A DNA stretch of 13,460 nt from Lentisphaerota bacterium (lineage in GTDB: Bacteria > Verrucomicrobiota > Kiritimatiellia > RFP12 > UBA1067): positions 1 through 13,460 of the forward strand of contig JALHET010000028.1 in NCBI GenBank assembly GCA_022839525.1. Reading direction: 5' to 3'. Within the stretch, counting starts at the first letter, position 1, and each line of letters starts with the position of its first letter. This document shows, one piece after another, positions 1 through 6,072 of this stretch. Made by a program: the position numbers and the translations under genes. The notes beneath the pieces are model-generated. The model did not search any database. It had not been told where the DNA came from and worked only from the letters and a program-made list of their open reading frames with translations.

Positions 1-75
1 GGGGCAGGGGGCAGGCACGCCTTCCTGCATGGAGCCTCGTGTGTGTGAGATGCGGCAACTGGAATGAGGAGTGGA

Positions 76-1287
76 ATGGTGAAGAGGAGGGGGGTCACGG
101 TGATTGCGGCTGGCATGTGCCTGGCCGCCTCATCGGCTTTTGCCGTCATCAAGTTTGATAACAGCTTCTACAGTCCGAGGAACCGTGAGCGGGCGGTTCG
201 CAAATCCACTTCGCTCATCATCCTTCACACGACCGAGGCACCGTCGCGGAGCGCGTTGCGGAAGGTGAGCGATTTAGGCGAGTGCCACTTTTGCATTGAC
301 GAGTCGGGACGCGTGTACCGCATCATGGACCACAGGCGCGAGGCCTATCATGCGGGGCGAAGCATGTGGAACGGGCGTGCCAACGTGGACGAATTTTCCG
401 TGGGGATAGAAGTCTGCGGCTATCACAACAAATCTTTGGCGGCAGCGCAATACCGGGCGTTGGCGGATTTGATCGGTGAGTTGAAATATATTTACAAGAT
501 CCCCGACCAGTGTGTGTTGTCGCATTCACAGGTGGCGTATGGGGCGCCGAACAAATGGCAGAGGCGTAGTCACCGCGGGCGCAAGCGTTGCGGCATGATG
601 TTTGCCTTGCCGTCGGTGCGCGCGCGCCTGAACCTCAAGGCACGCCCCTCTTATGACCCTGACGTGAAGGCGGGACGGTTGGTTGTGGGAGATGCCTATC
701 TGGCCCAGGTGCTGTATGGCACCGTGCGGCAACAGAAACAGACCGTCGCCACGCTTCGCGCACAGGACTCCAACGTGATTACCAAGGGGCGCGGCGCATG
801 GGATATCGCCCGGGATGCCTATAATGATCCCACGACGCTCTATATTTTTCCGGACGGGAAACAGAAGCGCGGCCATCAGATGGCGAATTTCAAGTTGCTG
901 CCAGTCGGCACCAAAGTCTTGGTAAACTCACCTGCGGACAACCGGACGGAAACGTACCAGGTGATCGGGGTTAACGGGAAGGCGCAAGATATCGCGGGTG
1001 ATGAGGTGTTGCGGGCGTCGACGATTTACGTGTATCCGGATGGGCGCTATATACGCGGCAGCCAATTGGGTGCGAAAGGAGCCATCGCATTGCCGTACGG
1101 AACAAAGGTTCTTCTCGGTTATGCGATCGGCGGTCCGGTCACAGCAAGCCGTAAGGCGATCGACATCTGCGGAAACCGCTGGCGTTCCCCCGAGACCTTT
1201 TTCCTGATTTCAGGCGTGTTGATCCCCGGCAATAAAGTAGATGACGCCAAAATCCCTGTCGGCGCGATGGTGTTCTTCAAAAGTTGA
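76..1287 (+). CDS. Secreted N-acetylmuramoyl-L-alanine amidase with C-terminal LysM-like repeats
   Basis: Predicted zinc amidase of the Amidase_2/PGRP/T7-lysozyme fold, cleaving the amide bond between MurNAc and the stem peptide of peptidoglycan, probably in the periplasm. Positions below count from an upstream in-frame ATG at 64. The ATG at 76 is preferred because GAGGAG (66-71) precedes it and it gives a compact signal peptide (VKRRG, hydrophobic core, AxA site near residue 27). Likely zinc ligands are His55 (LHTTEAP), His154 (LSHSQVAYG) and Cys176 (GRKRCGMMF); Glu116 in VGIEVCG is the likely catalytic acid. Cys as third ligand matches T7 lysozyme and catalytic PGRPs, whereas AmpD uses Asp. 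Residues 238-407 hold three diverged units of about 50 residues (238-289, 297-352, 358-405). The first two share DIA, YxxPDG, RGxQ and LPxGTKVL; the third is weaker. They look LysM-like and could bind cell wall. The stop lies 9 bp from the convergent coaC stop. Fold is confident; substrate and wall binding are inferred. Confidence 0.85.
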   Translation: MVKRRGVTVIAAGMCLAASSAFAVIKFDNSFYSPRNRERAVRKSTSLIILHTTEAPSRSALRKVSDLGECHFCIDESGRVYRIMDHRREAYHAGRSMWNGRANVDEFSVGIEVCGYHNKSLAAAQYRALADLIGELKYIYKIPDQCVLSHSQVAYGAPNKWQRRSHRGRKRCGMMFALPSVRARLNLKARPSYDPDVKAGRLVVGDAYLAQVLYGTVRQQKQTVATLRAQDSNVITKGRGAWDIARDAYNDPTTLYIFPDGKQKRGHQMANFKLLPVGTKVLVNSPADNRTETYQVIGVNGKAQDIAGDEVLRASTIYVYPDGRYIRGSQLGAKGAIALPYGTKVLLGYAIGGPVTASRKAIDICGNRWRSPETFFLISGVLIPGNKVDDAKIPVGAMVFFKS

Positions 1288-1296
1288 CTGTTGCGG

Positions 1297-1836
1297 TTAC
1301 AGGCGTTTCAGCAGGCGCAGGCTCGTTTCGAAAATCGTTTGAGGGGCAGCCATACGTCCTTTTCCGGAGGTGCCGCAAGCCAGATCGCCGGTGTCGGCGT
1401 CGACGAATGTTGCGCCGCGCGATTCGAGCAGGCGCATGTTTGCCTGCGTGGCGGGGTGCTCCCACATGCCGGTGTTCATGGCCGGCGCAATCACGAGCGG
1501 TGCCCGTGTCGCCAGCGCGGTCGAGGTCAGGATGTCATCCGCCAGCCCGTGGGCGAGTTTTGCGGCCACGTTGGCGGTACAGGGGGCGATCACCAGCGCA
1601 TCGCCGCGCTCGGCGAGTGAGATGTGGCCGGGAACCCACTCCTCCGGTTCGTCGAACATGTCGACCGGCACCGGATTGCGCGAAAGCGTGCGGAACGTGA
1701 GCGGCGACACGAACCGTGTGGCAGCCCGCGTCATGATGACGTGAACATCATGCCCGCCTTTAACGAACAGGCGGGTGAGCTCGCACGCCTTGTAGGCGGC
1801 GATGGAACCGGTTACGCCGAGCAGGATGGTGGCCAT
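1297..1836 (-). CDS. coaC: Phosphopantothenoylcysteine decarboxylase (stand-alone CoaC flavoprotein)
   Basis: FMN-dependent enzyme of the HFCD/Dfp family that decarboxylates 4'-phosphopantothenoylcysteine to 4'-phosphopantetheine in coenzyme A synthesis. The 179-residue product shows the N-terminal flavin-binding GVTGSIAAYKA, the active-site histidine in GHISLAERGD, the PAMNTGMW substrate motif, and the Cys-containing flap ACGTSGKGRMA. Start chosen at ATG 1836 because AAAAGGAAACC lies just upstream; an in-frame start at 1875 would add a non-conserved lead and overlap gmk. Most bacteria carry a CoaBC fusion of about 400 residues. Here the reading frame ends right after the decarboxylase domain and the amidase stop follows 9 bp later, so there is no room for the CoaB synthetase domain. 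It lies 42 bp downstream of gmk, probably in the same operon. The related gmk-rpoZ-coaBC order is common, but rpoZ is absent here. Confidence 0.92.
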   Translation of the reverse strand: MATILLGVTGSIAAYKACELTRLFVKGGHDVHVIMTRAATRFVSPLTFRTLSRNPVPVDMFDEPEEWVPGHISLAERGDALVIAPCTANVAAKLAHGLADDILTSTALATRAPLVIAPAMNTGMWEHPATQANMRLLESRGATFVDADTGDLACGTSGKGRMAAPQTIFETSLRLLKRL

Positions 1837-1878
1837 GGTGGTTTCCTTTTTTGGGCAACTTTTCCGGCTGTGCACGCC

Positions 1879-2472
1879 TCAGATCAGTTCCGCTTTCACG
1901 TTGATAATGTCGCACAGCCGTCTGAAGGCGGTGTCAAGATCGTCATTTGTCACCTGATACATATACTCGTTCGCCCGGGTCAGCTCCTGTCGCGCGTTGC
2001 GGATGCGTTTCTCGATCACCGCTTGCGAGTCGGTTGCCCGGTGTTCCAGCCGCGCCAGCAGCTCTTCCATGGAGGGCGGGTTGATGAAGATGTCGATGAA
2101 CCCTTCCTTCAGGGGGTCGCCGCTGGGAAGCGAGGCCACATAGTCGCGTATCTGTTCAGATCCGGCAACGTCGATGTCGAGCAGCATGCAGTGCCCTTCG
2201 CGGAGCACGTCATAAACCGGGGCTTTCAGGGTGCCGTAATAATTGTCGTGAACCAGCGCATGCTCAAGAAACTGGCCTTCCGCGACCAGCTTCTTGAAGG
2301 CTTCCACGGTCAGGAAATGGTAGTCCACCCCGTCTTCCTCATTCAGGCGCGGTTTCCGGGTGGTACAGGAGACGGAGTAGCAGATTTCGGGATAGTTCTG
2401 CAGCAACAGGTCACAGAGCGTTGTTTTGCCGGTACCCGAAGGGGCGGAAAGAACAATGAAAAGCGGTTTCAT
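1879..2472 (-). CDS. gmk: Guanylate kinase
   Basis: Cytoplasmic nucleotide kinase converting GMP and ATP to GDP and ADP. The 197-residue product has the P-loop APSGTGKTT (residues 10-18), the GMP-binding signature TTRKPR...E..G.DYHF (37-53), and a lid region around RLEHRATDSQAVIEKR. Length is close to the usual 200 or so, with a short extra stretch (LPSGDPLKEG) before the IFINPPS strand. Start: AAGGAG at 2484-2479 is 6 nt from ATG 2472; a GTG one codon upstream (2475) would leave only 3 nt. A promoter-like pair is seen upstream at 2501-2529. coaC follows after 42 bp. Together with the adjacent phosphoribosyltransferase, this forms a small purine nucleotide neighbourhood. Confidence 0.95.
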   Translation of the reverse strand: MKPLFIVLSAPSGTGKTTLCDLLLQNYPEICYSVSCTTRKPRLNEEDGVDYHFLTVEAFKKLVAEGQFLEHALVHDNYYGTLKAPVYDVLREGHCMLLDIDVAGSEQIRDYVASLPSGDPLKEGFIDIFINPPSMEELLARLEHRATDSQAVIEKRIRNARQELTRANEYMYQVTNDDLDTAFRRLCDIINVKAELI

Positions 2473-2500
2473 CACAGACTCCTTGCATCAATTCGAAGAT

Positions 2501-2529
2501 AGTGTAACGGGATGGCGCGTCAGAGGCAA
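2501..2529 (-). promoter_or_regulatory. Candidate sigma70 promoter for gmk-coaC
   Basis: On the minus strand, TTGCCT (2529-2524) and TACACT (2506-2501) are separated by exactly 17 bp. Each matches the sigma70 consensus at 4 of 6 positions. The expected transcript would begin about 20 nt before the gmk ATG and include its ribosome binding site. Seen by eye only. Confidence 0.4.
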
Positions 2530-2551
2530 AGCGGAAAAACATGAGGGCTTC

Positions 2552-2572
2552 AGGCACGCGCATAGCATGCCT
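2552..2572 (-). terminator. Hairpin after the phosphoribosyltransferase gene, weak terminator candidate
   Basis: AGGCACGC (2552-2559) and GCATGCCT (2565-2572) form an 8-bp stem with one G-T wobble and a 5-nt loop. It lies downstream of the phosphoribosyltransferase stop in the direction of transcription. A run of five T occurs about 12 nt past the stem on the minus strand, which is farther than in a classic intrinsic terminator, so efficiency is doubtful. Its position between two genes and ahead of the gmk promoter candidate supports a boundary. Confidence 0.35.
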
Positions 2573-2596
2573 CAGGCAGAAACACAGGAATGACCT

Positions 2597-3151
2597 TCAC
2601 CCACTGTGCCGGGAAAGGGTGAGCAAGCCGAAAATCTCAGGGTTTTTGATGCGGATTTCTTCAGGGGTGAGGCCGTGCATCTCGTGGGGGAAAACGATCC
2701 AGTCGTCTGTTTCGCGCAGGTAGAAATCGGGTTTGTGACCGGTCCGGTTCTGCTGGGGTTTCCAGTAAACCGTGGCGAGCCGCACCTCCGCACCGGAAGG
2801 CGCAAGGCCGTTCATGACCGCACGGGCGGTCTGCCCGGTGTCAAAAACGTCATCGATGACCAGCACGCGTGAGCCTGGCGCCACCGAGCGGAAAACGTCG
2901 TCGGCATGTTCGAAACGCACGTCCGGCTGACGGGTTTTGATGCCGGTATACGACTGGCATTTGAGGATACGGTGTTTGGGGCGCAGGCCGTGGAAATAGA
3001 GGAATTCATGAACCGCCACACCAACGGGTGCGCCGCCGCGCCAGAGCGCGATGAGATCGTCAGGTTGCCATCCTGAATCAAGGATCTGCCGGGCGAGCCG
3101 GAAACTGTCCAGCAGATAGTCGTTGGCGGAAAGGAATATTTTCTTGGTCAT
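2597..3151 (-). CDS. Phosphoribosyltransferase (hypoxanthine/xanthine-guanine type)
   Basis: Type I phosphoribosyltransferase, probably salvaging a purine base with PRPP in the cytoplasm. The 184-residue product carries the PRPP loop VLVIDDVFDTGQTA (residues 96-109, with the acidic pair DD), an earlier WRGG pyrophosphate-binding turn (37-40), and a C-terminal WIVFPHE segment (151-157) placed where the base-binding hood lies in related enzymes. The overall pattern recalls the predicted phosphoribosyltransferases of the COG2236 kind and bacterial xanthine-guanine enzymes. The exact base cannot be told from sequence. Start: AAGGG at 3164-3160 sits 8 nt from ATG 3151; a GTG two codons earlier is less well spaced. 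Next to gmk, which would phosphorylate the GMP made by guanine salvage, so a joint role is plausible though each gene appears to have its own promoter. Confidence 0.85.
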   Translation of the reverse strand: MTKKIFLSANDYLLDSFRLARQILDSGWQPDDLIALWRGGAPVGVAVHEFLYFHGLRPKHRILKCQSYTGIKTRQPDVRFEHADDVFRSVAPGSRVLVIDDVFDTGQTARAVMNGLAPSGAEVRLATVYWKPQQNRTGHKPDFYLRETDDWIVFPHEMHGLTPEEIRIKNPEIFGLLTLSRHSG

Positions 3152-3174
3152 AGGCACGTCCCTTCACGCCCGGT

Positions 3175-3203
3175 AAAATAACATGCATTGTTAACGTCTG
3201 CAA
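3175..3203 (-). promoter_or_regulatory. Candidate extended -10 promoter for the phosphoribosyltransferase gene
   Basis: On the minus strand, TTGCAG (3203-3198) is followed after 17 bp by TATTTT (3180-3175). The -10 is preceded by TGT, giving an extended -10 element. The spacer contains a short palindrome, TAACA-tgcat-TGTTA, which could be an operator or chance. The start point would fall near 3168, leaving a short leader with the ribosome binding site. Confidence 0.4.
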
Positions 3204-3254
3204 ACACCATTCCCGTGGTATGGAACCGGCTCAGGGGATGGCAGGAGATATGCC

Positions 3255-5069
3255 TTACGAAAAGGAGACAAACGAGACGATAGACCGGCGGAACGAGGCG
3301 TACCCCGGCTCGATTTGCCATTTGCGGAAGAGAGCTTGCCACTCTGGCGAGGTTTGTGCCTGCGCTTCGTAGTCTTGTAACGTAAGTCCGTCGGTTTCCC
3401 GGATGGTCAGCGTTGAGCTTCGCTGTACAGGAATATACTCGACCCACTTGACGGGAACGTCATGCCAGTTGCCGTCTCCACCGAACTTTGAGACGTACTC
3501 AACCCGGTCCTCTCCCCGGAAACCGTTCGCGGTAACGGCCACTTCCGTGCAACCGTCAGCCGTGCGGACGTTTCGCGTTTTGAGCAGGTTTTCGGTGATG
3601 GATTCGTGGTGCTTGAAGGCGTGCTGTCCGTGGAAGTTGGCGATGGCCTCGTGTTCCCAGAAAGAGGCGGTCGTGCCCATCACGCTCGCATAGATGTCGG
3701 CGTGGGAGCGGTGTTGCTGGTAAAGGGGGATTGTTAGGACCGGAGCGAGGGCAAAATATAGGGCGCGGAAATAGGCGTTGCTATAGGCAGTAAAAAACTT
3801 ACGGGCAGCCGCGAGGTCATAGTTATGAAAGAGCGGGGGAGCCGCCGTGATGTCGGTAACCGCAAGATGTGCGGGTCTGACAATGTTGATCATGTGATCC
3901 TTGACAAAGGTGAAATTGTCGCCAAAGCCGACGGTCTTGTCGCGCAGGAGGTTAATCATCTGCTGCTGGGCCAGGGGGGTAAAGAGGAGTCGAAATTGAA
4001 CTTCGTCATTGCGGTCGACGGCTTGGAAAAGCGCGTCGAATTGCCGGTTGGACATGAGGGTGAACCCATAATCATCATCGAGATTACGGGAGAACGCTTC
4101 GAGTTTGGCGACGGCGCGCCTCATGCGCCACTTGCTAAAAAACCCATCACCAGCATTTGAAAGTCCTGAGGGAGCGCGGCTGAAGGTGAGGTTCGGAGCG
4201 GCCTCGTTGCCGTAGATAAGGAATTTCTCGCGGGTGTATTTCGGCGCAGGCTTGTCGACGGATGCGTGAAGCGTTTGGGTGCGCGTGACCCAGCGCGTCC
4301 GGGTGCGGCCCTCGGAATCCGTGTAGCTTTCGCGTTCCTGCCAAGAGATCGTGAGCGAGCCATGGTAGGTCTCGGTGCCCATGCGGAAGTCGAGCGTCTC
4401 GGCGAGGACAAAGGGGTTGCCGTTGATTTCCCCGCTCTGCGCGAAGAGTACGGACCTGTCGCGGTTAAAGCTGTCATCCCAGCCGAAGGAGCGGCGCAAT
4501 TCGTCGAGTCGCGCGCGGGAGAAGTAGGGGTCGAGAGCGAGGCGCGGGACAGTCTGCTGGACGAGCTTGGCGATCATGCCCCAGTCATAAAGCCGGTTGA
4601 GCGGGGCAAGCTGCGCCAGCGCCTCGGCCATTTTCGCCTCGCGGTGTTCAGTGAGCAACCGGAGGCGTTCGTCCAGCAAGCGTATGGCCGGATTCAGCTT
4701 GGCAGCGATGAGCGCAATGCCGCCCACCGCGACAGCAGAACAAGCCGCTGCCCACAGGCCGTCGATGCGCACTGGGAGTTCAAAATCCGGAAAGAGGATC
4801 GGCAAAATGAAGAGTGCAAGGCCGATGAACCCCGCAACGACGATGATGACAAGCAGTGCCCGCAGCGTCTTCCGGTTGGAACGGCTCGAATCCGCGTCGG
4901 CGAGTTGCGCGTCGAGCGCACGTATTTCCGCCACGGTTGCAGCGTTGGCGTTCTCGTCCACACCAGAACGGTTGACCAGCTTCTCGAAAAAGGCGGCTGT
5001 GTTGTCCGCGTGCTCCGCCCTGAAACGGTCGCGATAGAGACCCAACGGTTCGTAGACATCCTCGATCAA
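3255..5069 (-). CDS. Large two-helix membrane protein coupled to LemA (DUF3137-like)
   Basis: Function unknown. The 604-residue product has an N-terminal soluble part (1-69), two hydrophobic segments (about 70-93 and 105-124), a charged helical stretch likely to be coiled coil (126-153), and then a long soluble region of about 450 residues. This region includes GEINGNPFVL and the following GSLTISW strand, a pattern reminiscent of DUF3137 proteins that often accompany lemA; this family call is from memory and tentative. There is no signal peptide, so the protein is probably anchored in the inner membrane with large soluble domains. The start codon is TTG (5069), overlapping the lemA stop as TTGA, with GGAG at 5082-5079 spaced 9 nt away. 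No in-frame ATG is available for well over 100 codons, so the TTG is well supported. Tight coupling implies joint production with LemA, perhaps as a complex. Confidence 0.8.
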   Translation of the reverse strand: MIEDVYEPLGLYRDRFRAEHADNTAAFFEKLVNRSGVDENANAATVAEIRALDAQLADADSSRSNRKTLRALLVIIVVAGFIGLALFILPILFPDFELPVRIDGLWAAACSAVAVGGIALIAAKLNPAIRLLDERLRLLTEHREAKMAEALAQLAPLNRLYDWGMIAKLVQQTVPRLALDPYFSRARLDELRRSFGWDDSFNRDRSVLFAQSGEINGNPFVLAETLDFRMGTETYHGSLTISWQERESYTDSEGRTRTRWVTRTQTLHASVDKPAPKYTREKFLIYGNEAAPNLTFSRAPSGLSNAGDGFFSKWRMRRAVAKLEAFSRNLDDDYGFTLMSNRQFDALFQAVDRNDEVQFRLLFTPLAQQQMINLLRDKTVGFGDNFTFVKDHMINIVRPAHLAVTDITAAPPLFHNYDLAAARKFFTAYSNAYFRALYFALAPVLTIPLYQQHRSHADIYASVMGTTASFWEHEAIANFHGQHAFKHHESITENLLKTRNVRTADGCTEVAVTANGFRGEDRVEYVSKFGGDGNWHDVPVKWVEYIPVQRSSTLTIRETDGLTLQDYEAQAQTSPEWQALFRKWQIEPGYASFRRSIVSFVSFS

Positions 5070-5734
5070 AAGAACGTGCTCCGCGCCTGGGCCTTTGTTT
5101 CAGCAGAAGCTGTGAACGGGATACGCGTGGTGTAGCCCGCGCGGGCGGCCACAATCATTTTCGTTGGCCAAGAGAAGATGTCGGAGTTCCAGATGTTGAC
5201 AGTGTCGTTGTACAGCGCGCGCGCAGCCGTAATCTCTTTCTGCAGGTAGCTGTTCTGGCGCATGGCATCGGCGATGGCGGCGTGAGCTTTAAGATCGGGG
5301 TAAGCTTCGACCTGCGGAAACAGGCGACCGAAGGCACGATCAAGATGCCCCGACACGACGTTGCGCTCGTTATCAGCATCAGCGTGTGCGCCGCCACGGA
5401 ATGCGGCGACGGTTTTCATCACATCCTTATCGAGGTCGATGGCTTTCTCGACCAACGGCGCGACGTTCTGCAAGATCTGCACGCGCTGCTCAAGGAAATT
5501 ATCGATTTGCGAGGCATCGGCTTGGATTTTCTGCTGAAGCTTTTGGAAATAATTCCTCGCGCCTATTTTCATGAAGAGAAAGATAAGGCCGGGCAGGATG
5601 CCGAGCACCCACAGCATAATCTCGAAAAGCGTCGAGCCGAAGCCCACCTTCACAGGGATCTGCTTTTCGATGACAGTGATATCCCGCCCCTGCTGATTGA
5701 CAGGCGCATTCATTTCATCCAGTTCATTCGCCAT
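5066..5734 (-). CDS. lemA: LemA family protein
   Basis: Membrane-anchored helical-bundle protein of the LemA family, whose biochemical role is not firmly established. The 222-residue product has a 36-residue hydrophilic lead, one transmembrane helix (about 37-57), then a long helical domain. The family hallmark is clear near the C terminus: YPDLKA (145-150), then YLQKEITAARALYNDTVN (163-180) and IFSWPTKMIVA (186-196). The N-terminal lead before the helix is longer than in many LemA proteins, where the helix is near the start. The ATG at 5734 is preceded by a G-rich stretch (AGGGGGGTG) acting as an unusual ribosome binding site. First gene of a two-gene unit, with its stop overlapping the TTG start of the 604-residue partner. 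A promoter candidate lies at 5787-5815. Confidence 0.9.
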   Translation of the reverse strand: MANELDEMNAPVNQQGRDITVIEKQIPVKVGFGSTLFEIMLWVLGILPGLIFLFMKIGARNYFQKLQQKIQADASQIDNFLEQRVQILQNVAPLVEKAIDLDKDVMKTVAAFRGGAHADADNERNVVSGHLDRAFGRLFPQVEAYPDLKAHAAIADAMRQNSYLQKEITAARALYNDTVNIWNSDIFSWPTKMIVAARAGYTTRIPFTASAETKAQARSTFF

Positions 5735-5766
5735 TCTACACCCCCCTGTCCAAAAAGGAAGGACTC

Positions 5767-5979
5767 ATGAAAGTTAACATGCGAGGTTTATACCACAGCC
5801 ACCAAACGGACACAATCGGAGAAATGTCAACCCCGTTTATTCACATTATCCGTCGTGACGACGGGTGGCTCGTCAAAATAGATAGGGCAGGTTTGAGAGT
5901 ATACGGGCATGTTGCCGCCTGTTCTGGGTGGGAGTGGGGTGTTTCTGGTCGTTTTCTGCGGATGTTAAAAAAAGTTTAG
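5767..5979 (+). CDS. Possible small protein, 70 residues, unknown
   Basis: Unrecognised. The ATG at 5767 is preceded by a good ribosome binding site (AAGGAAGGA, 5755-5763), and an internal in-frame ATG at 5824 follows GGAGAA. The product is basic and soluble, with no signal peptide or membrane helix. The segment HIIRRDDGWLVKIDRAG faintly recalls small DUF2188-type proteins, but the match is too short to rely on. It runs divergently to lemA and overlaps that gene's presumed promoter, which argues against it being real; the strong ribosome binding site argues for it. No own promoter was found. Treat as an open question. Confidence 0.25.
   Translation: MKVNMRGLYHSHQTDTIGEMSTPFIHIIRRDDGWLVKIDRAGLRVYGHVAACSGWEWGVSGRFLRMLKKV
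5787..5815 (-). promoter_or_regulatory. Candidate promoter for lemA and its partner
   Basis: On the minus strand, TTGTGT (5815-5810), a 17-bp spacer and TATAAA (5792-5787), the last preceded by TGG, make an extended -10 promoter. The -10 matches 5 of 6 consensus bases. A start near 5780 would give a leader of about 45 nt before the lemA ATG. Confidence 0.45.
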
Positions 5980-6014
5980 ATCCGAATTTGAATGTAATGG
6001 CGGGGTGTTTCCTG

Positions 6015-6051
6015 TATACTCCTTCTTGATGTTAACCGGATTTTGTACAAT
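6015..6051 (+). promoter_or_regulatory. Weak promoter elements upstream of the GH20 gene
   Basis: Two -10-like hexamers are present: TATACT (6015-6020, preceded by TG) and TACAAT (6046-6051). Neither has a well-spaced consensus -35; TTGATG at 6026-6031 is only 14 bp before the second. One of them may drive the glycosidase gene, but the sequence alone does not decide which. Confidence 0.22.
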
Positions 6052-6072
6052 CTCTGGACAAAGAGGACGAGA

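Larger units (their letters stand above)
5735..6072. other. Divergent intergenic region between lemA and the GH20 gene
   Basis: 338 bp separating leftward lemA from the rightward glycosidase. It contains the lemA promoter candidate, a possible 70-codon ORF, and an AT-rich stretch (5960-6051) likely to hold the promoter for the GH20 gene. GTTAAC occurs twice (5773-5778 and 6031-6036); with no further dyad around it this is probably chance. No tRNA, riboswitch-like fold or strong terminator was seen. Confidence 0.6.

Noticed and set aside
11..28. GCAGG...CCTGC hairpin upstream of the amidase gene
   Set aside because: Only a 5-bp stem with an 8-nt loop at the window edge and no T run, so not supportable as a terminator or regulator.
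1624..2502. A 292-codon open frame on the + strand across coaC and gmk
   Set aside because: It is the antisense shadow of two clearly recognisable genes; its translation has no domain character and no ribosome binding site.
4266..5135. A 289-codon open frame on the + strand opposite the LemA partner gene
   Set aside because: Arg- and Glu-rich antisense shadow with no motif, against a minus-strand frame with transmembrane helices and coupled start.
5825..5830. Perfect TTGACA on the minus strand upstream of lemA
   Set aside because: The TATAAA -10 lies 32 bp away and no acceptable -10 occurs at 16-18 bp; TTGTGT is the better spaced -35.
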